This document shows positions 34,061 to 43,313 of a DNA stretch of 64,000 nt, piece by piece. Source of the DNA: Desulfovibrionaceae bacterium (GTDB taxonomy: Bacteria; Desulfobacterota; Desulfovibrionia; Desulfovibrionales; Desulfovibrionaceae); NCBI GenBank assembly GCA_015709315.1, contig JACCQI010000009.1:1-64000 (forward strand), given 5' to 3'. The position numbers were made by a program, and so were the translations under genes. Each line of letters opens with the position of its first letter. Position 1 is the stretch's first letter. Under the pieces are notes generated by a model. The model saw nothing but the letters and a program-made list of their open reading frames with translations, did not search any database and had not been told where the DNA came from.

Positions 34061-35299
34061 CTACAGCTCGTTGGCTACAATATCTTCATATGTCTCGCGT
34101 TTCCTGGCGACTATAACCTTGTCGCCGTCAACGATCAACTCGCACGCCCGGGGGCGGGTGTTGTAGTTGGAAGACATGGTGAAACCATACGCACCGGCGG
34201 AGAAAACGGCCAGGCGCTCGCCCTGCTCGACGGCGGGCAGTTCGCGGTCGCGGGCCAGGAAGTCGCCGGATTCGCAGATGGGGCCGACCACATCAAAAGC
34301 CCTGGCCGGACGATGATGTTCCTCGACCTCGCCGATGCGATGGAAGGAATCGTACAGGCTGGGCCGGATCAGGTCGTTCATGGCCGCGTCCACGATGAGG
34401 AAGTTCTTGGCGGGGTTGGACTTGGTGTAGATCACCTCGGTCACCAGGATTCCCGCGTTGCCCGCAATGACGCGGCCCGGTTCCAGGATGACTGTGAGCG
34501 GCATGTCCTTGAGCCGGGCGCTCAGGGCGGCGCCGAACTCGGAGGGATGGGGCGGCTCCTCCTCGTCATAGGGGATGCCCAGGCCGCCGCCCAGGTCGAG
34601 ATACTTGATGCCGATGCCCAGCCCCTTCAATTTTTCATAAAATTCCAAGAGCTTGTCCAGGGCTTCCAGAAACGGCTCAAGAGTGGTGAGCTGAGAACCT
34701 ATGTGGCAATCCATGCCCACGGGATCGACGTTTTCCAGCTCTGCGGCCATCTTGTAGGCCGCAAGGGAACTCTCGATATCCAGACCGAACTTGTTCTTGG
34801 CCATGCCGGTGGAGATGTAGGGATGGGTCTTCGGGTCCACGTCCGGGTTGATGCGGAAACTGACCTGCGCCGTGACGCCCTTGTTGCCGGCCACCTCGTT
34901 GATCCGGGCCAATTCGGCCACGGATTCCACGTTGAACATCAAGATGCCTGCGGCCAGGGCCTCCCGGATTTCGGATGCGCGCTTGCCCACGCCGGAATAG
35001 ACGATCTTGCGCGGGTCCACGCCGGCCTTGAGCGCCCGGTACAGCTCGCCGCCCGACACGATGTCCATGCCCGCGCCTTCCTTGGCCAGCATCTTGAGCA
35101 CCGACAGGTTGGAGTTGGCCTTGACCGAAAAACAGGTCAAATGGTCCAGCCCGTCGAAGGCGGAATCAAACGCCTTGAAATGTCTGCGGAAAGTCGCGGC
35201 AGAGTAGATGTAGAGCGGGGTGCCGTAAGTCTTGGCCAGCCCGGAAATCCCGATTTCCTCGGCGAACAGCGCGCCGTTGCGATATTGAAAATGATGCAT
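34061..35299 (-). CDS. lysA: Diaminopimelate decarboxylase
   Basis: PLP enzyme converting meso-diaminopimelate to lysine, 412 residues. PLP Lys60 is in CFSVKAN, HIGSQ follows near 200, the phosphate-binding loop is in LDLGGGLGI, EPGR is near 295, and the active-site pair lies in GPICESGDFLA. It forms the lysine-pathway partner of dapL elsewhere in this window. Last gene before a terminator. Confidence 0.96.
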   Translation of the reverse strand: MHHFQYRNGALFAEEIGISGLAKTYGTPLYIYSAATFRRHFKAFDSAFDGLDHLTCFSVKANSNLSVLKMLAKEGAGMDIVSGGELYRALKAGVDPRKIVYSGVGKRASEIREALAAGILMFNVESVAELARINEVAGNKGVTAQVSFRINPDVDPKTHPYISTGMAKNKFGLDIESSLAAYKMAAELENVDPVGMDCHIGSQLTTLEPFLEALDKLLEFYEKLKGLGIGIKYLDLGGGLGIPYDEEEPPHPSEFGAALSARLKDMPLTVILEPGRVIAGNAGILVTEVIYTKSNPAKNFLIVDAAMNDLIRPSLYDSFHRIGEVEEHHRPARAFDVVGPICESGDFLARDRELPAVEQGERLAVFSAGAYGFTMSSNYNTRPRACELIVDGDKVIVARKRETYEDIVANEL

Positions 35300-35396
35300 G
35301 GTTCAATCTCCTCAATGTGGTATCAGGAGGATCAGTACGCCGGTTGGCGAAATATCATCCAATACTTTTCTTGTATCGAACGGATGAAAAAAAAGA

Positions 35397-35840
35397 CTAC
35401 GGAAGCGACTCGTACACGTCGGTGCTTTCGAGCGGCATGGCGGGCAGCTCGCTGGTCCCCACCACGCGGAACCGATATTCCACGCCGGGCTCCAGGCCGC
35501 AAAGGCTGAGCTTGAGAATAGAGTCCTGCAAGTTGAAATCACGCCGTTCACGGGTGAATTCCTTGGCCTCGCGGGGCACGAAGGGGCAGCCGGAGCACCC
35601 CTGGCCTTCCTCGGTTCCCACGGCCTCGTACTGGATGGACACGCGCCAAAGCCGATTCGCGGCACCGTTCACGGCCACGTCGAGCAACAGGCAGTTGTCG
35701 CGGCGCACGCCCTCAACCAGCTTCAGGGTGAAGCGGTCTTCGCTCTGCTGGACGGAGGGCCATTCCTTCTTGCCCATGGCGCAGCCCGCAACCATCAGGC
35801 AAAGCGGGAGAAAGGCGGCGGCGATGAAAAATCTACGCAT
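35397..35840 (-). CDS. Putative lipoprotein, 147 residues
   Basis: The signal peptide ends in a lipobox LMVAGC with lipidated Cys20, so it should be membrane-anchored. The mature part contains a CSGCPF pair (CxxC) and a region resembling a fibronectin-like strand set (GLEPGVEYRFRVVGTSELP). Function unknown. It starts 2 nt after the mutS stop. The gap 35300-35396 shows nothing clear. Confidence 0.83.
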   Translation of the reverse strand: MRRFFIAAAFLPLCLMVAGCAMGKKEWPSVQQSEDRFTLKLVEGVRRDNCLLLDVAVNGAANRLWRVSIQYEAVGTEEGQGCSGCPFVPREAKEFTRERRDFNLQDSILKLSLCGLEPGVEYRFRVVGTSELPAMPLESTDVYESLP

Positions 35841-35842
35841 GG

Positions 35843-38470
35843 CTATTCCTTGATCATGTCCTTCCACTGGTTGAGCAGCATCAACGCCTGGATGGGGGTC
35901 ATGCCGTCCACGTCGAGATCCGTCAGTTGCGTGATGATCGGGTGTTCGGTCAACTCCCCGCTGATCTCGATGGGCGGCGCGCCAAAGCCGGGCAACAGGG
36001 TTTGCGAGGCCCGGTCCACGGCGCGTTTTGATGCCGTATCCTGCGATTTTTCTTCGAGCTTCGCAAGAATTTCCCGCGCGCGGTCCACGACAGGGCGGGG
36101 CACGCCTGCCAGCCGGGCCACCTCGATGCCGTAGCTTCTGTCCGCCGGGCCGGGCACAAGCCGCCGCAAAAACACGATATCCCCCTTCCATTCCTTGACC
36201 GCGATGTTGAGGTTCCTGAGTCCCTCGATCTTGCCTTCCAGGCTGGTCAGCTCATGGTAATGGGTGGCGAAAAGAGTGCGGATGCCGGCCTGGGCGCGGG
36301 AGGAAAGCTCCTCGACCACGGCCCAGGCCAGGGACAGGCCGTCGTAGGTGCTGGTACCGCGCCCGATCTCGTCCAAGATGACCAGGCTCCGCTTGGTGGC
36401 CTGGCGCAGGATGCGGGCGGTCTCGGTCATCTCCACCATGAAGGTGGAGTGCCCCTGGGCCAAATTGTCGGACGCGCCCACGCGGGAAAAAACGCGGTCG
36501 GCCAGTCCCAACCGGGCGGACCTGGCCGGAACGAAGGAACCGATCTGGGCCATGATGACCATGATGGCCACCTGCCGAAGCACCGTGGACTTGCCCGCCA
36601 TGTTCGGGCCGGTGATGAGCAGGATGCGGCGGTCCTTGTCCATGCGCAGGTCGCCGGGGATGTAGTTGGACGCGCCCAGGGCGTCCTCCACCACGGGATG
36701 ACGGCCCGCCTCGATCTCGATCTCCATGCCATCGTGCATGAGCGGCCGGGACCATTCGTTGACCCGGGCGGCCTCGGCCAGCCCCTGGCAGTAGTCCAGG
36801 ACGGCCACCGCGTCCGCCATGCGCAGGAAACGGTCGCGGGCCTTGGCCAGCCGCTGGCGCAAATCCTGGAACAACTTGTATTCCAAGGTCTTGCGTTCCT
36901 CGGATGCGGAGATGATGCGATCCTCCATCTCCTTGAGCTCCGGGGTGATGTAACGCTCGCTGTTGACCAGAGTCTGGCGGCGGATGAAATGTTCCGGGAC
37001 CTGGCCCTTGTACGCCTTGGATACGTCGAAATAGTAGCCGAAGACCTTGTTGAACCCGAGCTTGAGCTTGGGAATCCCTGTCCGGGCCTGTTCCTTTTTG
37101 TGCAGCGCCTTGAGCTTGTCCTCGCCATGCTCGTGCAGTTCGATCAACTCGTCGAGCACGGGATCGAACCCCTTGCGGAACAGGCCGCCGTCCATGACGG
37201 ACGGGGGAGGGCTGTCCACCAGGGCTGATTCAAGAAGGGCGGATAAATCATCCATCCCATCCCATTTATTGACGATTTTTTTCAGGTCCGGGGCGGATTC
37301 AAGGGATTGGCCGTCGAGATGGGCCTTGAGCACGGGCAGCATCTTCAGGCTTTGGCGCAAGGCCACGAAATCCTTGGGCGTGGCCCGGCCCAGAAAAATG
37401 CGCGTGGACAACCGTTCCAGGTCGTACACGGAATCCAGGCCATGCCGGATGTCGGCGCGCAACTGGTCGCGCTCGAAGAAGAAGGACACGGTATCGAGCG
37501 TCTTCTCGATGGGCGCGAGATGTCGCCATGGCTGATGCAGCCGGGCCTCCAACAGCCTCCCGCCCATGGGTGTCATGGTCCTGTCCAGCACCCGCCACAG
37601 GGTCCCGACACCTGTTTTGCCGTCAAGACGGCGAAATATTTCAAGGTTTCGCTCTGTAACTTCGTCCAGAAGCAGATGTTTGCCGAGATTCAGAGGCTTG
37701 AATTCACCCAGATGGCCGAACGCGCCTTTCTGGGTCTGCTCCAGGTAGGTGAGCAACGCCCCGCAGGCCCGGACCAGTTCTCCGGCATCCACCACGCCCA
37801 GGCTGGCCAAATCGGCCACGGACTGGGATTCCAGCAGCTTGTCCGTGGCCGAGGAGAGATCGAAAAACGAGGGGGACACGTTGGTCACCTGGGCGGACAA
37901 ATCGCTGAACTGGGACGGGGGCTTCACGCCTTGCGGCAACAGCAGTTCCCTGGGATTGATCTTGGCCATCCACTGCCACAATTCCTGCTCGCGCCGGGCG
38001 TGCAGGCCGGACCACTGGCCGGTGGAGAAGTCCACCCAGGCCACGCCCCCGGCGTCCTTGGCCGAATCCCAGAAGAACGCGCCGAGATAGTTGTTGGCCT
38101 TGCTGGACAGGTTCGAGTCCTCGACCACGGTGCCCGGGGTGAGCACGCGGGTCACGTCGCGCTTGACCAGCCCCTTGGCTTCCTTGGGGTCCTCCACCTG
38201 GTCGCAAATGGCGATCTTGTAGCCCTTGTCGAGCAATTGGCTCAGGTACGGCTCCACGGAGTGATGCGGCACGCCGCACATGGGGATGGGGTTCTCGTCA
38301 TTGGGATTGCGGCTGGTCAGGGCGATCTGCACGGCCTTGGACACCACTTCGGCATCCTCGAAAAAAAGCTCGTAAAAATCGCCCATGCGGAAAAAGAGCA
38401 GACAGCCCGGGTGCTCCTCTTTGAAGCGGAGGTATTGCTCGAGCATAGGCGTCAGTTTTCTTTTGGACAC
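35843..38470 (-). CDS. mutS: DNA mismatch repair protein MutS
   Basis: Mismatch recognition ATPase of 875 residues. The base-wedge Phe-X-Glu is F32-Y-E34 in GDFYELFFEDA. Connector, lever and clamp regions precede the ATPase with GPNMAGKST, TFMVEMTETA, and VILDEIGRGTSTYDG. A C-terminal helix-turn-helix tail is present. Full length for MutS1. Upstream neighbours are lapB and lapA. Confidence 0.97.
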   Translation of the reverse strand: MSKRKLTPMLEQYLRFKEEHPGCLLFFRMGDFYELFFEDAEVVSKAVQIALTSRNPNDENPIPMCGVPHHSVEPYLSQLLDKGYKIAICDQVEDPKEAKGLVKRDVTRVLTPGTVVEDSNLSSKANNYLGAFFWDSAKDAGGVAWVDFSTGQWSGLHARREQELWQWMAKINPRELLLPQGVKPPSQFSDLSAQVTNVSPSFFDLSSATDKLLESQSVADLASLGVVDAGELVRACGALLTYLEQTQKGAFGHLGEFKPLNLGKHLLLDEVTERNLEIFRRLDGKTGVGTLWRVLDRTMTPMGGRLLEARLHQPWRHLAPIEKTLDTVSFFFERDQLRADIRHGLDSVYDLERLSTRIFLGRATPKDFVALRQSLKMLPVLKAHLDGQSLESAPDLKKIVNKWDGMDDLSALLESALVDSPPPSVMDGGLFRKGFDPVLDELIELHEHGEDKLKALHKKEQARTGIPKLKLGFNKVFGYYFDVSKAYKGQVPEHFIRRQTLVNSERYITPELKEMEDRIISASEERKTLEYKLFQDLRQRLAKARDRFLRMADAVAVLDYCQGLAEAARVNEWSRPLMHDGMEIEIEAGRHPVVEDALGASNYIPGDLRMDKDRRILLITGPNMAGKSTVLRQVAIMVIMAQIGSFVPARSARLGLADRVFSRVGASDNLAQGHSTFMVEMTETARILRQATKRSLVILDEIGRGTSTYDGLSLAWAVVEELSSRAQAGIRTLFATHYHELTSLEGKIEGLRNLNIAVKEWKGDIVFLRRLVPGPADRSYGIEVARLAGVPRPVVDRAREILAKLEEKSQDTASKRAVDRASQTLLPGFGAPPIEISGELTEHPIITQLTDLDVDGMTPIQALMLLNQWKDMIKE

Positions 38471-38491
38471 GGGATATCGATCTGTCTTGAA

Positions 38492-39643
38492 TTACTCGGA
38501 AATATCGGTTCTGAAGGCAATGGAGTGCCAACTGCGGCAACGGGGACAATTGAAAAAGAGCTGGTCGCGCTTCAGTCCGCAGTGGCGGCAGAAGAAACGG
38601 CGAACCCGGCGGGCGCGGGCAATGAAGAATTCAAGCTGTTCCTTGTAGAAGGGGGTCAGGGTCTGATCGGAACGCGAAAGCTCGAACAGTTCCAGGCGGG
38701 CAAGCCAGAAATCGGGCAGCATGACCAGGGTCTTTTCCAGCCAGGACCGGGCCTCTTCGAAGTCGTCCACGCGCAGCAGGAAAAGCGCTCCATAATAAAG
38801 CAGAAGCACGTCGGGGTCCTGCTTCTCAAGGATCGGCACAACCGCCTTGACCAGCTTCGCGTCCTTGCAGGCACGCGACCACTCGGTCTCCTCGCCGTAG
38901 GCGGCCTGCCGGGCCTGTTCCGCCTTGTCCGCGGCGTGCAGCAGCCCCTCGAACAGGACGAAGCGGATTCCCGGCTGCACCTTTTGCAAGGCTTCTTCCA
39001 GGATATCGGCGACCTTGGCCGCATTGCCGGATTTGTAGACCTGAATCATCTGTTCGAGCCATGCCTCCACCACGCCGGGGTAGGCGCGGACGGCGTGCCG
39101 GAGAGCCCGGTTTCCCTGCGACGACTCACCCTCGGCAAAATGGTCCATGGCCAGACGAACCAGGTAATGGGCCTGGGGCAGGGGAAGTCCGAGCCGGCCG
39201 CAGGATTCGGCGGCCTTCTCGAAATCGCCGCGTTCGGCGGCCAGCCGGGCCATTTCCTCAAGGATAAAATTCGCGGGATGGCCGAGGGCGCGGGCCTCGT
39301 TGAAGGCCCTTTGGGCGCGGTCGAGAAATCCTGCGCGCCGGAAGTCCCGGCCAAGCTCGAACCAGGCGCGGGCCTTGAATTCACGGTCAAGGCCCGGCCT
39401 GACGATAAGGCTGTTTCTGATCTGGATGGCACGCTCTATCTCGCCTTGCGAACGATAGAGGCTGCCGAGGGCAAGATAGATTTCAACCGCTTCGGGATCA
39501 TTCTTGACAACCTTGCTGAGTTCCTCGATGGCCGCGCGGGTGTCCTGGACCGGCAGGGAAACCCCGCCGCCGGCCTGTTGCGCCGCCTTCCGGTTGTCGT
39601 CAAAGGAAACCGCCTTTCTGCGATTGAAAAACTTCCAAGCCAT
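38492..39643 (-). CDS. lapB: LapB-like tetratricopeptide protein with C-terminal zinc ribbon
   Basis: Protein of 383 residues with TPR-type helical repeats over about 35-335 and a C-terminal rubredoxin-like module, FFCRHCGLK then FNCPRCRSWH, giving two CxxC pairs as in LapB/YciM, which controls LpxC degradation and so lipopolysaccharide supply. Unlike the enterobacterial protein it shows no N-terminal membrane helix (starts MAWKFFNRRKAVSFDD). The adjacent LapA-like gene supports the assignment. Confidence 0.85.
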   Translation of the reverse strand: MAWKFFNRRKAVSFDDNRKAAQQAGGGVSLPVQDTRAAIEELSKVVKNDPEAVEIYLALGSLYRSQGEIERAIQIRNSLIVRPGLDREFKARAWFELGRDFRRAGFLDRAQRAFNEARALGHPANFILEEMARLAAERGDFEKAAESCGRLGLPLPQAHYLVRLAMDHFAEGESSQGNRALRHAVRAYPGVVEAWLEQMIQVYKSGNAAKVADILEEALQKVQPGIRFVLFEGLLHAADKAEQARQAAYGEETEWSRACKDAKLVKAVVPILEKQDPDVLLLYYGALFLLRVDDFEEARSWLEKTLVMLPDFWLARLELFELSRSDQTLTPFYKEQLEFFIARARRVRRFFCRHCGLKRDQLFFNCPRCRSWHSIAFRTDISE

Positions 39644-39652
39644 GTCAGCTCC

Positions 39653-40006
39653 TTAGAGGTTTTCCTCTTCCTTGGGCTCGGTATAGGGCTGGGCCTCCTC
39701 GATGGGCATGTTCCGCAGGGAATTCAGCTCCTGCTCCAGGCTGGCCATGCGGGTGCGGCATTCCTTGAGCTTGGATCGGGACCGGAACTTGTCCACGGCG
39801 AAATACACCACGGTCAGCAGACAGCCCGCGGTAAAGGCGGCCAGGATGATTACGCCGAACGGCAGGGGGAGGGAGTGTAGCGTGGCCACATACGGAATGT
39901 CCAGAACCAGTTGCAGATCCTGAAGCAGCGTATCCGAGTTCTGGCTGAAGAACAAAATGGAAAAAACGAAAAGAAACAAAAGAAACAAAACCTTGATGAA
40001 GCGCAT
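39653..40006 (-). CDS. lapA: LapA family membrane protein (DUF1049)
   Basis: Small inner-membrane protein of 117 residues with two hydrophobic helices (about 4-20 and 48-70), then a basic stretch and a coiled-coil-like tail (CRTRMASLEQELNSLR). This is the LapA/DUF1049 layout. It lies 9 nt before lapB, matching the lapA-lapB pair of many Gram-negatives. Confidence 0.85.
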   Translation of the reverse strand: MRFIKVLFLLFLFVFSILFFSQNSDTLLQDLQLVLDIPYVATLHSLPLPFGVIILAAFTAGCLLTVVYFAVDKFRSRSKLKECRTRMASLEQELNSLRNMPIEEAQPYTEPKEEENL

Positions 40007-40016
40007 TCACTACTCC

Positions 40017-40505
40017 TTAAGTGTTTATTTCATCGAATAGCGGCTTGAGCCGGTTATACGTTGAAGACAGGTGTTCGGGAATGACCGTGGTTTCACCGAA
40101 TACGGCCATGAAGGACGCATCGCCGTTCCACCTGGGCACGATCTGGAAATGCAGGTGCTGGGCAATGCCCGCCCCGGCCGCCTCGCCCAGGTTGAGGCCG
40201 ATGTTTATCCCTTGGGGATTAAAAGCTTTTTTCAAAATATCCGTGCAGCAGCGAAGCCACAGCATGCAGTCGTTGCACTCCTCCGTCGTCAAATCGTTCA
40301 GGTCGGAAACATGGCGGTATGGCGTGACCATCAAATGCCCGTTGTTGTAGGGAAACCGATTCATGATCACGAAGCAATGATTTCCGCGCGCCAGGATGCA
40401 CCGCTCCTCGTCCTCGGACGTGCCCTCGGGAATGCAGAACACGCATTCCTCGGGCTTGGGACCCAGTATGTAGTTCAGGCGCCAAGGTGCCCATAACACT
40501 TCCAT
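40017..40505 (-). CDS. HIT family hydrolase (Ap4A phosphorylase-like)
   Basis: Protein of 162 residues. The histidine-triad segment reads AGIAQHLHFQIVPRWNGD, close to the QHLHxHxVPRW form with one His position as Gln, as in Ap4A phosphorylase-type HIT proteins. Cysteines in ECVFCIPEG at the N-terminus suit a zinc site. Probable nucleotide or dinucleoside polyphosphate hydrolase. It leads into lapA after 10 nt. Confidence 0.9.
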   Translation of the reverse strand: MEVLWAPWRLNYILGPKPEECVFCIPEGTSEDEERCILARGNHCFVIMNRFPYNNGHLMVTPYRHVSDLNDLTTEECNDCMLWLRCCTDILKKAFNPQGINIGLNLGEAAGAGIAQHLHFQIVPRWNGDASFMAVFGETTVIPEHLSSTYNRLKPLFDEINT

Positions 40506-40608
40506 AACTCAACAATCCATCGTTTTTGGCCGTAATGCGACACGCATCACAACACCTTGATTTATCTACACGGCTTGTCCTTCGAGGGCAAGCGTGAAAC
40601 ACGGCCGC

Positions 40609-43290
40609 CTAGTCGGTCCCGGCCGCTCGCGAACTCAGGTCCTTATGAAGTTTCCGGGCCAGTTTCAACTGATCGTCGCGGGTTGTGGCCCGTCCGTCGA
40701 TCATGGCATTGGTGAGCTTGGTCAGAATTTGGCTGTAAATGGGGCCGGGTTCGATGTCCATCTCGGCAAGATCATTGCCGTTCACCTCGAGCGTAAGGTA
40801 GCGAAGCCTGGACAGGTACTGCGAAATGTTGCGCCGGATGTGCTCCTTGCGGCTCCGGGCCATGAGAAAGAGGACGCCCTCCACCGGAATGGGGTGCAGG
40901 ATGGAATAGAGCCGGCTCAACTTGGACCGCCCCTCGCGCCAACCCATGAGCTTCATCAGCGCATCGCCGATCATGCCGCGCAATTGCAGGAAATCGCGCT
41001 CCTCCCGTTTGGTGAAATGCAGCCGCTTGGTGACCTTGCCGATCTGGTCCCGCTTGATGCCCATGGTCATGCCCAGCACATAGAGCTTCCAGGGCGTGAC
41101 CTCGGGTTCGAGGTAGAGGAGCTTGTACCAGTTGTGGATCTTGACCAGCTCGGTCAGGACCTGAATCCGGTCCTTGTTCAGCTTGAGCAGGGGATGGATG
41201 GCCTCCATGATGCTCAGTTCCTCCATGCGCGTCAGGCAGGCGAGCGGGTCCTCCTCGTTCATGATCCATTGCAGCTCGTGCATGACGCGCGTGCCGGAGA
41301 GCTTGCTGAACAGCTCAAGGCTCAGGGCGTTCTTGATAAGCCGCATGGTCTGGCCGCCTATCTGGAAATCGAACCGCCGTTCGAAGCGGATGGCCCGGAG
41401 AATACGGGTCGGGTCCTCCACGAAGCTCAGGGAGTGAAGCACGCGGATGGTCCGGTTGCGGATGTCGCGCTCGGCCCCGAAGAAGTCCACCAATTGGCCG
41501 AAGCGGCCGGGATTGATCCGCAGGGCCAGGGCGTTGACCGTGAAATCCCGGCGGTACAGGTCCATCTTGATGGAGGAAAGCTCCACGGTGGGCAGGGCGG
41601 CCGGGTATTCGTAATACTCCAGGCGGGCGGTGGCCACGTCCACCCGCTGGCCGTCCTCCAAAATGACCACGGCTGTCTTGAACTTGAAATGTTCCTTGAC
41701 GCGGCCGCCCAGCTTTTCGGCGAACTGCCTGGCGAACAGGATGCCGTCCCCCTCGACCACCAGATCCAGGTCCAGATTGGGCCTGCCCAAAAGGATGTCG
41801 CGTACGAACCCGCCCACGGCGTAGACCTCCCAGCCCAACTCCTGGCCCAAGGCACCCGCAGCGTTCAGCAGGTCGATCATGGCCTGGGGCAGCCTGTTTT
41901 TGACCTGGGCGGCGATATTGCGCTCCGTGCGCCGTTCCGGCAGCAGGGAATCCGGGATGCGGGCCGGCTCCTCGATGAGCATGTTCATCAAATCCGTGCG
42001 GGTGATGACCCCGGCCAGGTCGCCGTTCTCGAGCACGGGCAGCATGCGCTGGCGGTTGCTCAGGATGATCTCCATGACCCGGTAGAGGTCGGTCCTGGTC
42101 TCCACCGTCTCGAACGCCCGGGTCATGTATTCGCTCAAGCCCACGTTGCCCAGGTTGTGGGAAACCGCCTTGTCCGCGGTCTTGTGGCCCACAAGGCCGA
42201 CGCACTGCAGGGTGCCGGGCCTGACCACGGGCACGTCCTTCAATCCGTAACGGGTCATGAGTTCCACGGCGTCGGCCATGGTCTTGTCGCCCTCGATGAA
42301 AACGGCTGGGCGGGACATGAGGCTGTCCACCACGATCTGCGGGTTGATCTCGGAGTAGAGGAGGGCGAACAGGTCGTCGCGCACTTCGGCCAGGGTCTTG
42401 TCCTTGACCGTTGCCGAGGCGGCCGCCCCGTGGCCGCCTCCGCCCAGTGAAGCGCAAATCCTGCCCACGTTGACGTCCGGGCTGCGGGAGCGGGAGACCA
42501 CATGGATGCGGTCGCCCATCCGGCCGAGGGCGAAGCAGACCTCGATCTTCTCCATGTCCATGAGCTTATGCACCAGCAGGGCGAAATCGGGCACGAAGCG
42601 GTCGGTGGACATCTCGGTGATGATCACGTCTATGCCGTGGATTTCATAGGTCTTCGCATTCTTGAGCAGCTCGCCGAGGTGGGTGACCTGCTCGGTGGAC
42701 AACTCGTGGGACAGGATGTCGCTGATGGCCTCGATGTCCATGCCCTGGGACTTGAGCCATCCGGCGGCCTCGAAATCGTGCGGGGTGATGGAGTTGAAGG
42801 AAAAATTGCCGGTGTCCTCGTAGATGCCCAGGCCGAGCAGGGTGGCTTCCTCGGGGGAGAGCGCCAATCCCTGCTCCCGGATCTCGTGGGCGATGATGGT
42901 CACGGTGGCCCCCCACTTGCGGACCACGCTTTTTTCGGCAGGCAGGTCCTCCTCCGTGTCCGGGTGGTGGTCGTAGAGATGTATCCTCAAACCGGGGTTG
43001 GAGAGTACGGGCCGGACGTGCGGAATGCGCGAACGCTGCCGGGTGTCCACCACGACCAGAAGCTCCACGCTGGCCGGGTCGATATCCTTGAACGCCTTGA
43101 AATTAAAAAGATATGTTGCGCTTTCAATAAAGAAATGGCGCAGGCTGGTTTCCTGGCTGCCGGGAAAGATGAGCACCGCTCCGGGGTAAAGCTTGGAAGC
43201 GGCGACCATGGCTCCCAATGCGTCGAAATCCGCGTTGGCATGGGCGGTGATCACGATGGGAGCGGCCAGTTTTTCTGTCTTTTTCGTCAT
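40609..43290 (-). CDS. DHH phosphoesterase-CBS-tRNA nucleotidyltransferase fusion
   Basis: Protein of 893 residues with three parts. An N-terminal DHH/DHHA1 domain has AHANADFDALGAM, DHHPDTEED and GGGHGAAASATV. Two CBS modules follow at about 315-435 (MSRPAVFIEGDKTMADA; VLENGDLAGVITRTDL). A class II nucleotidyltransferase has GGFVRDILLGRPNLDLDLV, RRDFTVNALAL and EDPTRILRAIRFERRF. Fusions of this kind add A or CC to tRNA 3-prime ends in bacteria with split CCA activity, so this may be only one half of CCA synthesis. Confidence 0.92.
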   Translation of the reverse strand: MTKKTEKLAAPIVITAHANADFDALGAMVAASKLYPGAVLIFPGSQETSLRHFFIESATYLFNFKAFKDIDPASVELLVVVDTRQRSRIPHVRPVLSNPGLRIHLYDHHPDTEEDLPAEKSVVRKWGATVTIIAHEIREQGLALSPEEATLLGLGIYEDTGNFSFNSITPHDFEAAGWLKSQGMDIEAISDILSHELSTEQVTHLGELLKNAKTYEIHGIDVIITEMSTDRFVPDFALLVHKLMDMEKIEVCFALGRMGDRIHVVSRSRSPDVNVGRICASLGGGGHGAAASATVKDKTLAEVRDDLFALLYSEINPQIVVDSLMSRPAVFIEGDKTMADAVELMTRYGLKDVPVVRPGTLQCVGLVGHKTADKAVSHNLGNVGLSEYMTRAFETVETRTDLYRVMEIILSNRQRMLPVLENGDLAGVITRTDLMNMLIEEPARIPDSLLPERRTERNIAAQVKNRLPQAMIDLLNAAGALGQELGWEVYAVGGFVRDILLGRPNLDLDLVVEGDGILFARQFAEKLGGRVKEHFKFKTAVVILEDGQRVDVATARLEYYEYPAALPTVELSSIKMDLYRRDFTVNALALRINPGRFGQLVDFFGAERDIRNRTIRVLHSLSFVEDPTRILRAIRFERRFDFQIGGQTMRLIKNALSLELFSKLSGTRVMHELQWIMNEEDPLACLTRMEELSIMEAIHPLLKLNKDRIQVLTELVKIHNWYKLLYLEPEVTPWKLYVLGMTMGIKRDQIGKVTKRLHFTKREERDFLQLRGMIGDALMKLMGWREGRSKLSRLYSILHPIPVEGVLFLMARSRKEHIRRNISQYLSRLRYLTLEVNGNDLAEMDIEPGPIYSQILTKLTNAMIDGRATTRDDQLKLARKLHKDLSSRAAGTD

Positions 43291-43313
43291 AATATTTCAA
43301 TCTGTTGCGGCAA

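Noticed and set aside
33506-35509. Long plus-strand open frame (667 codons) opposite rsmE and lysA; similar ones at 37307-39880 and 54021-56696
   Set aside because: They run antisense to well-identified genes, have His/Gly/Gln/Asp-rich composition typical of GC-rich antisense frames, and lack domains or ribosome binding sites.
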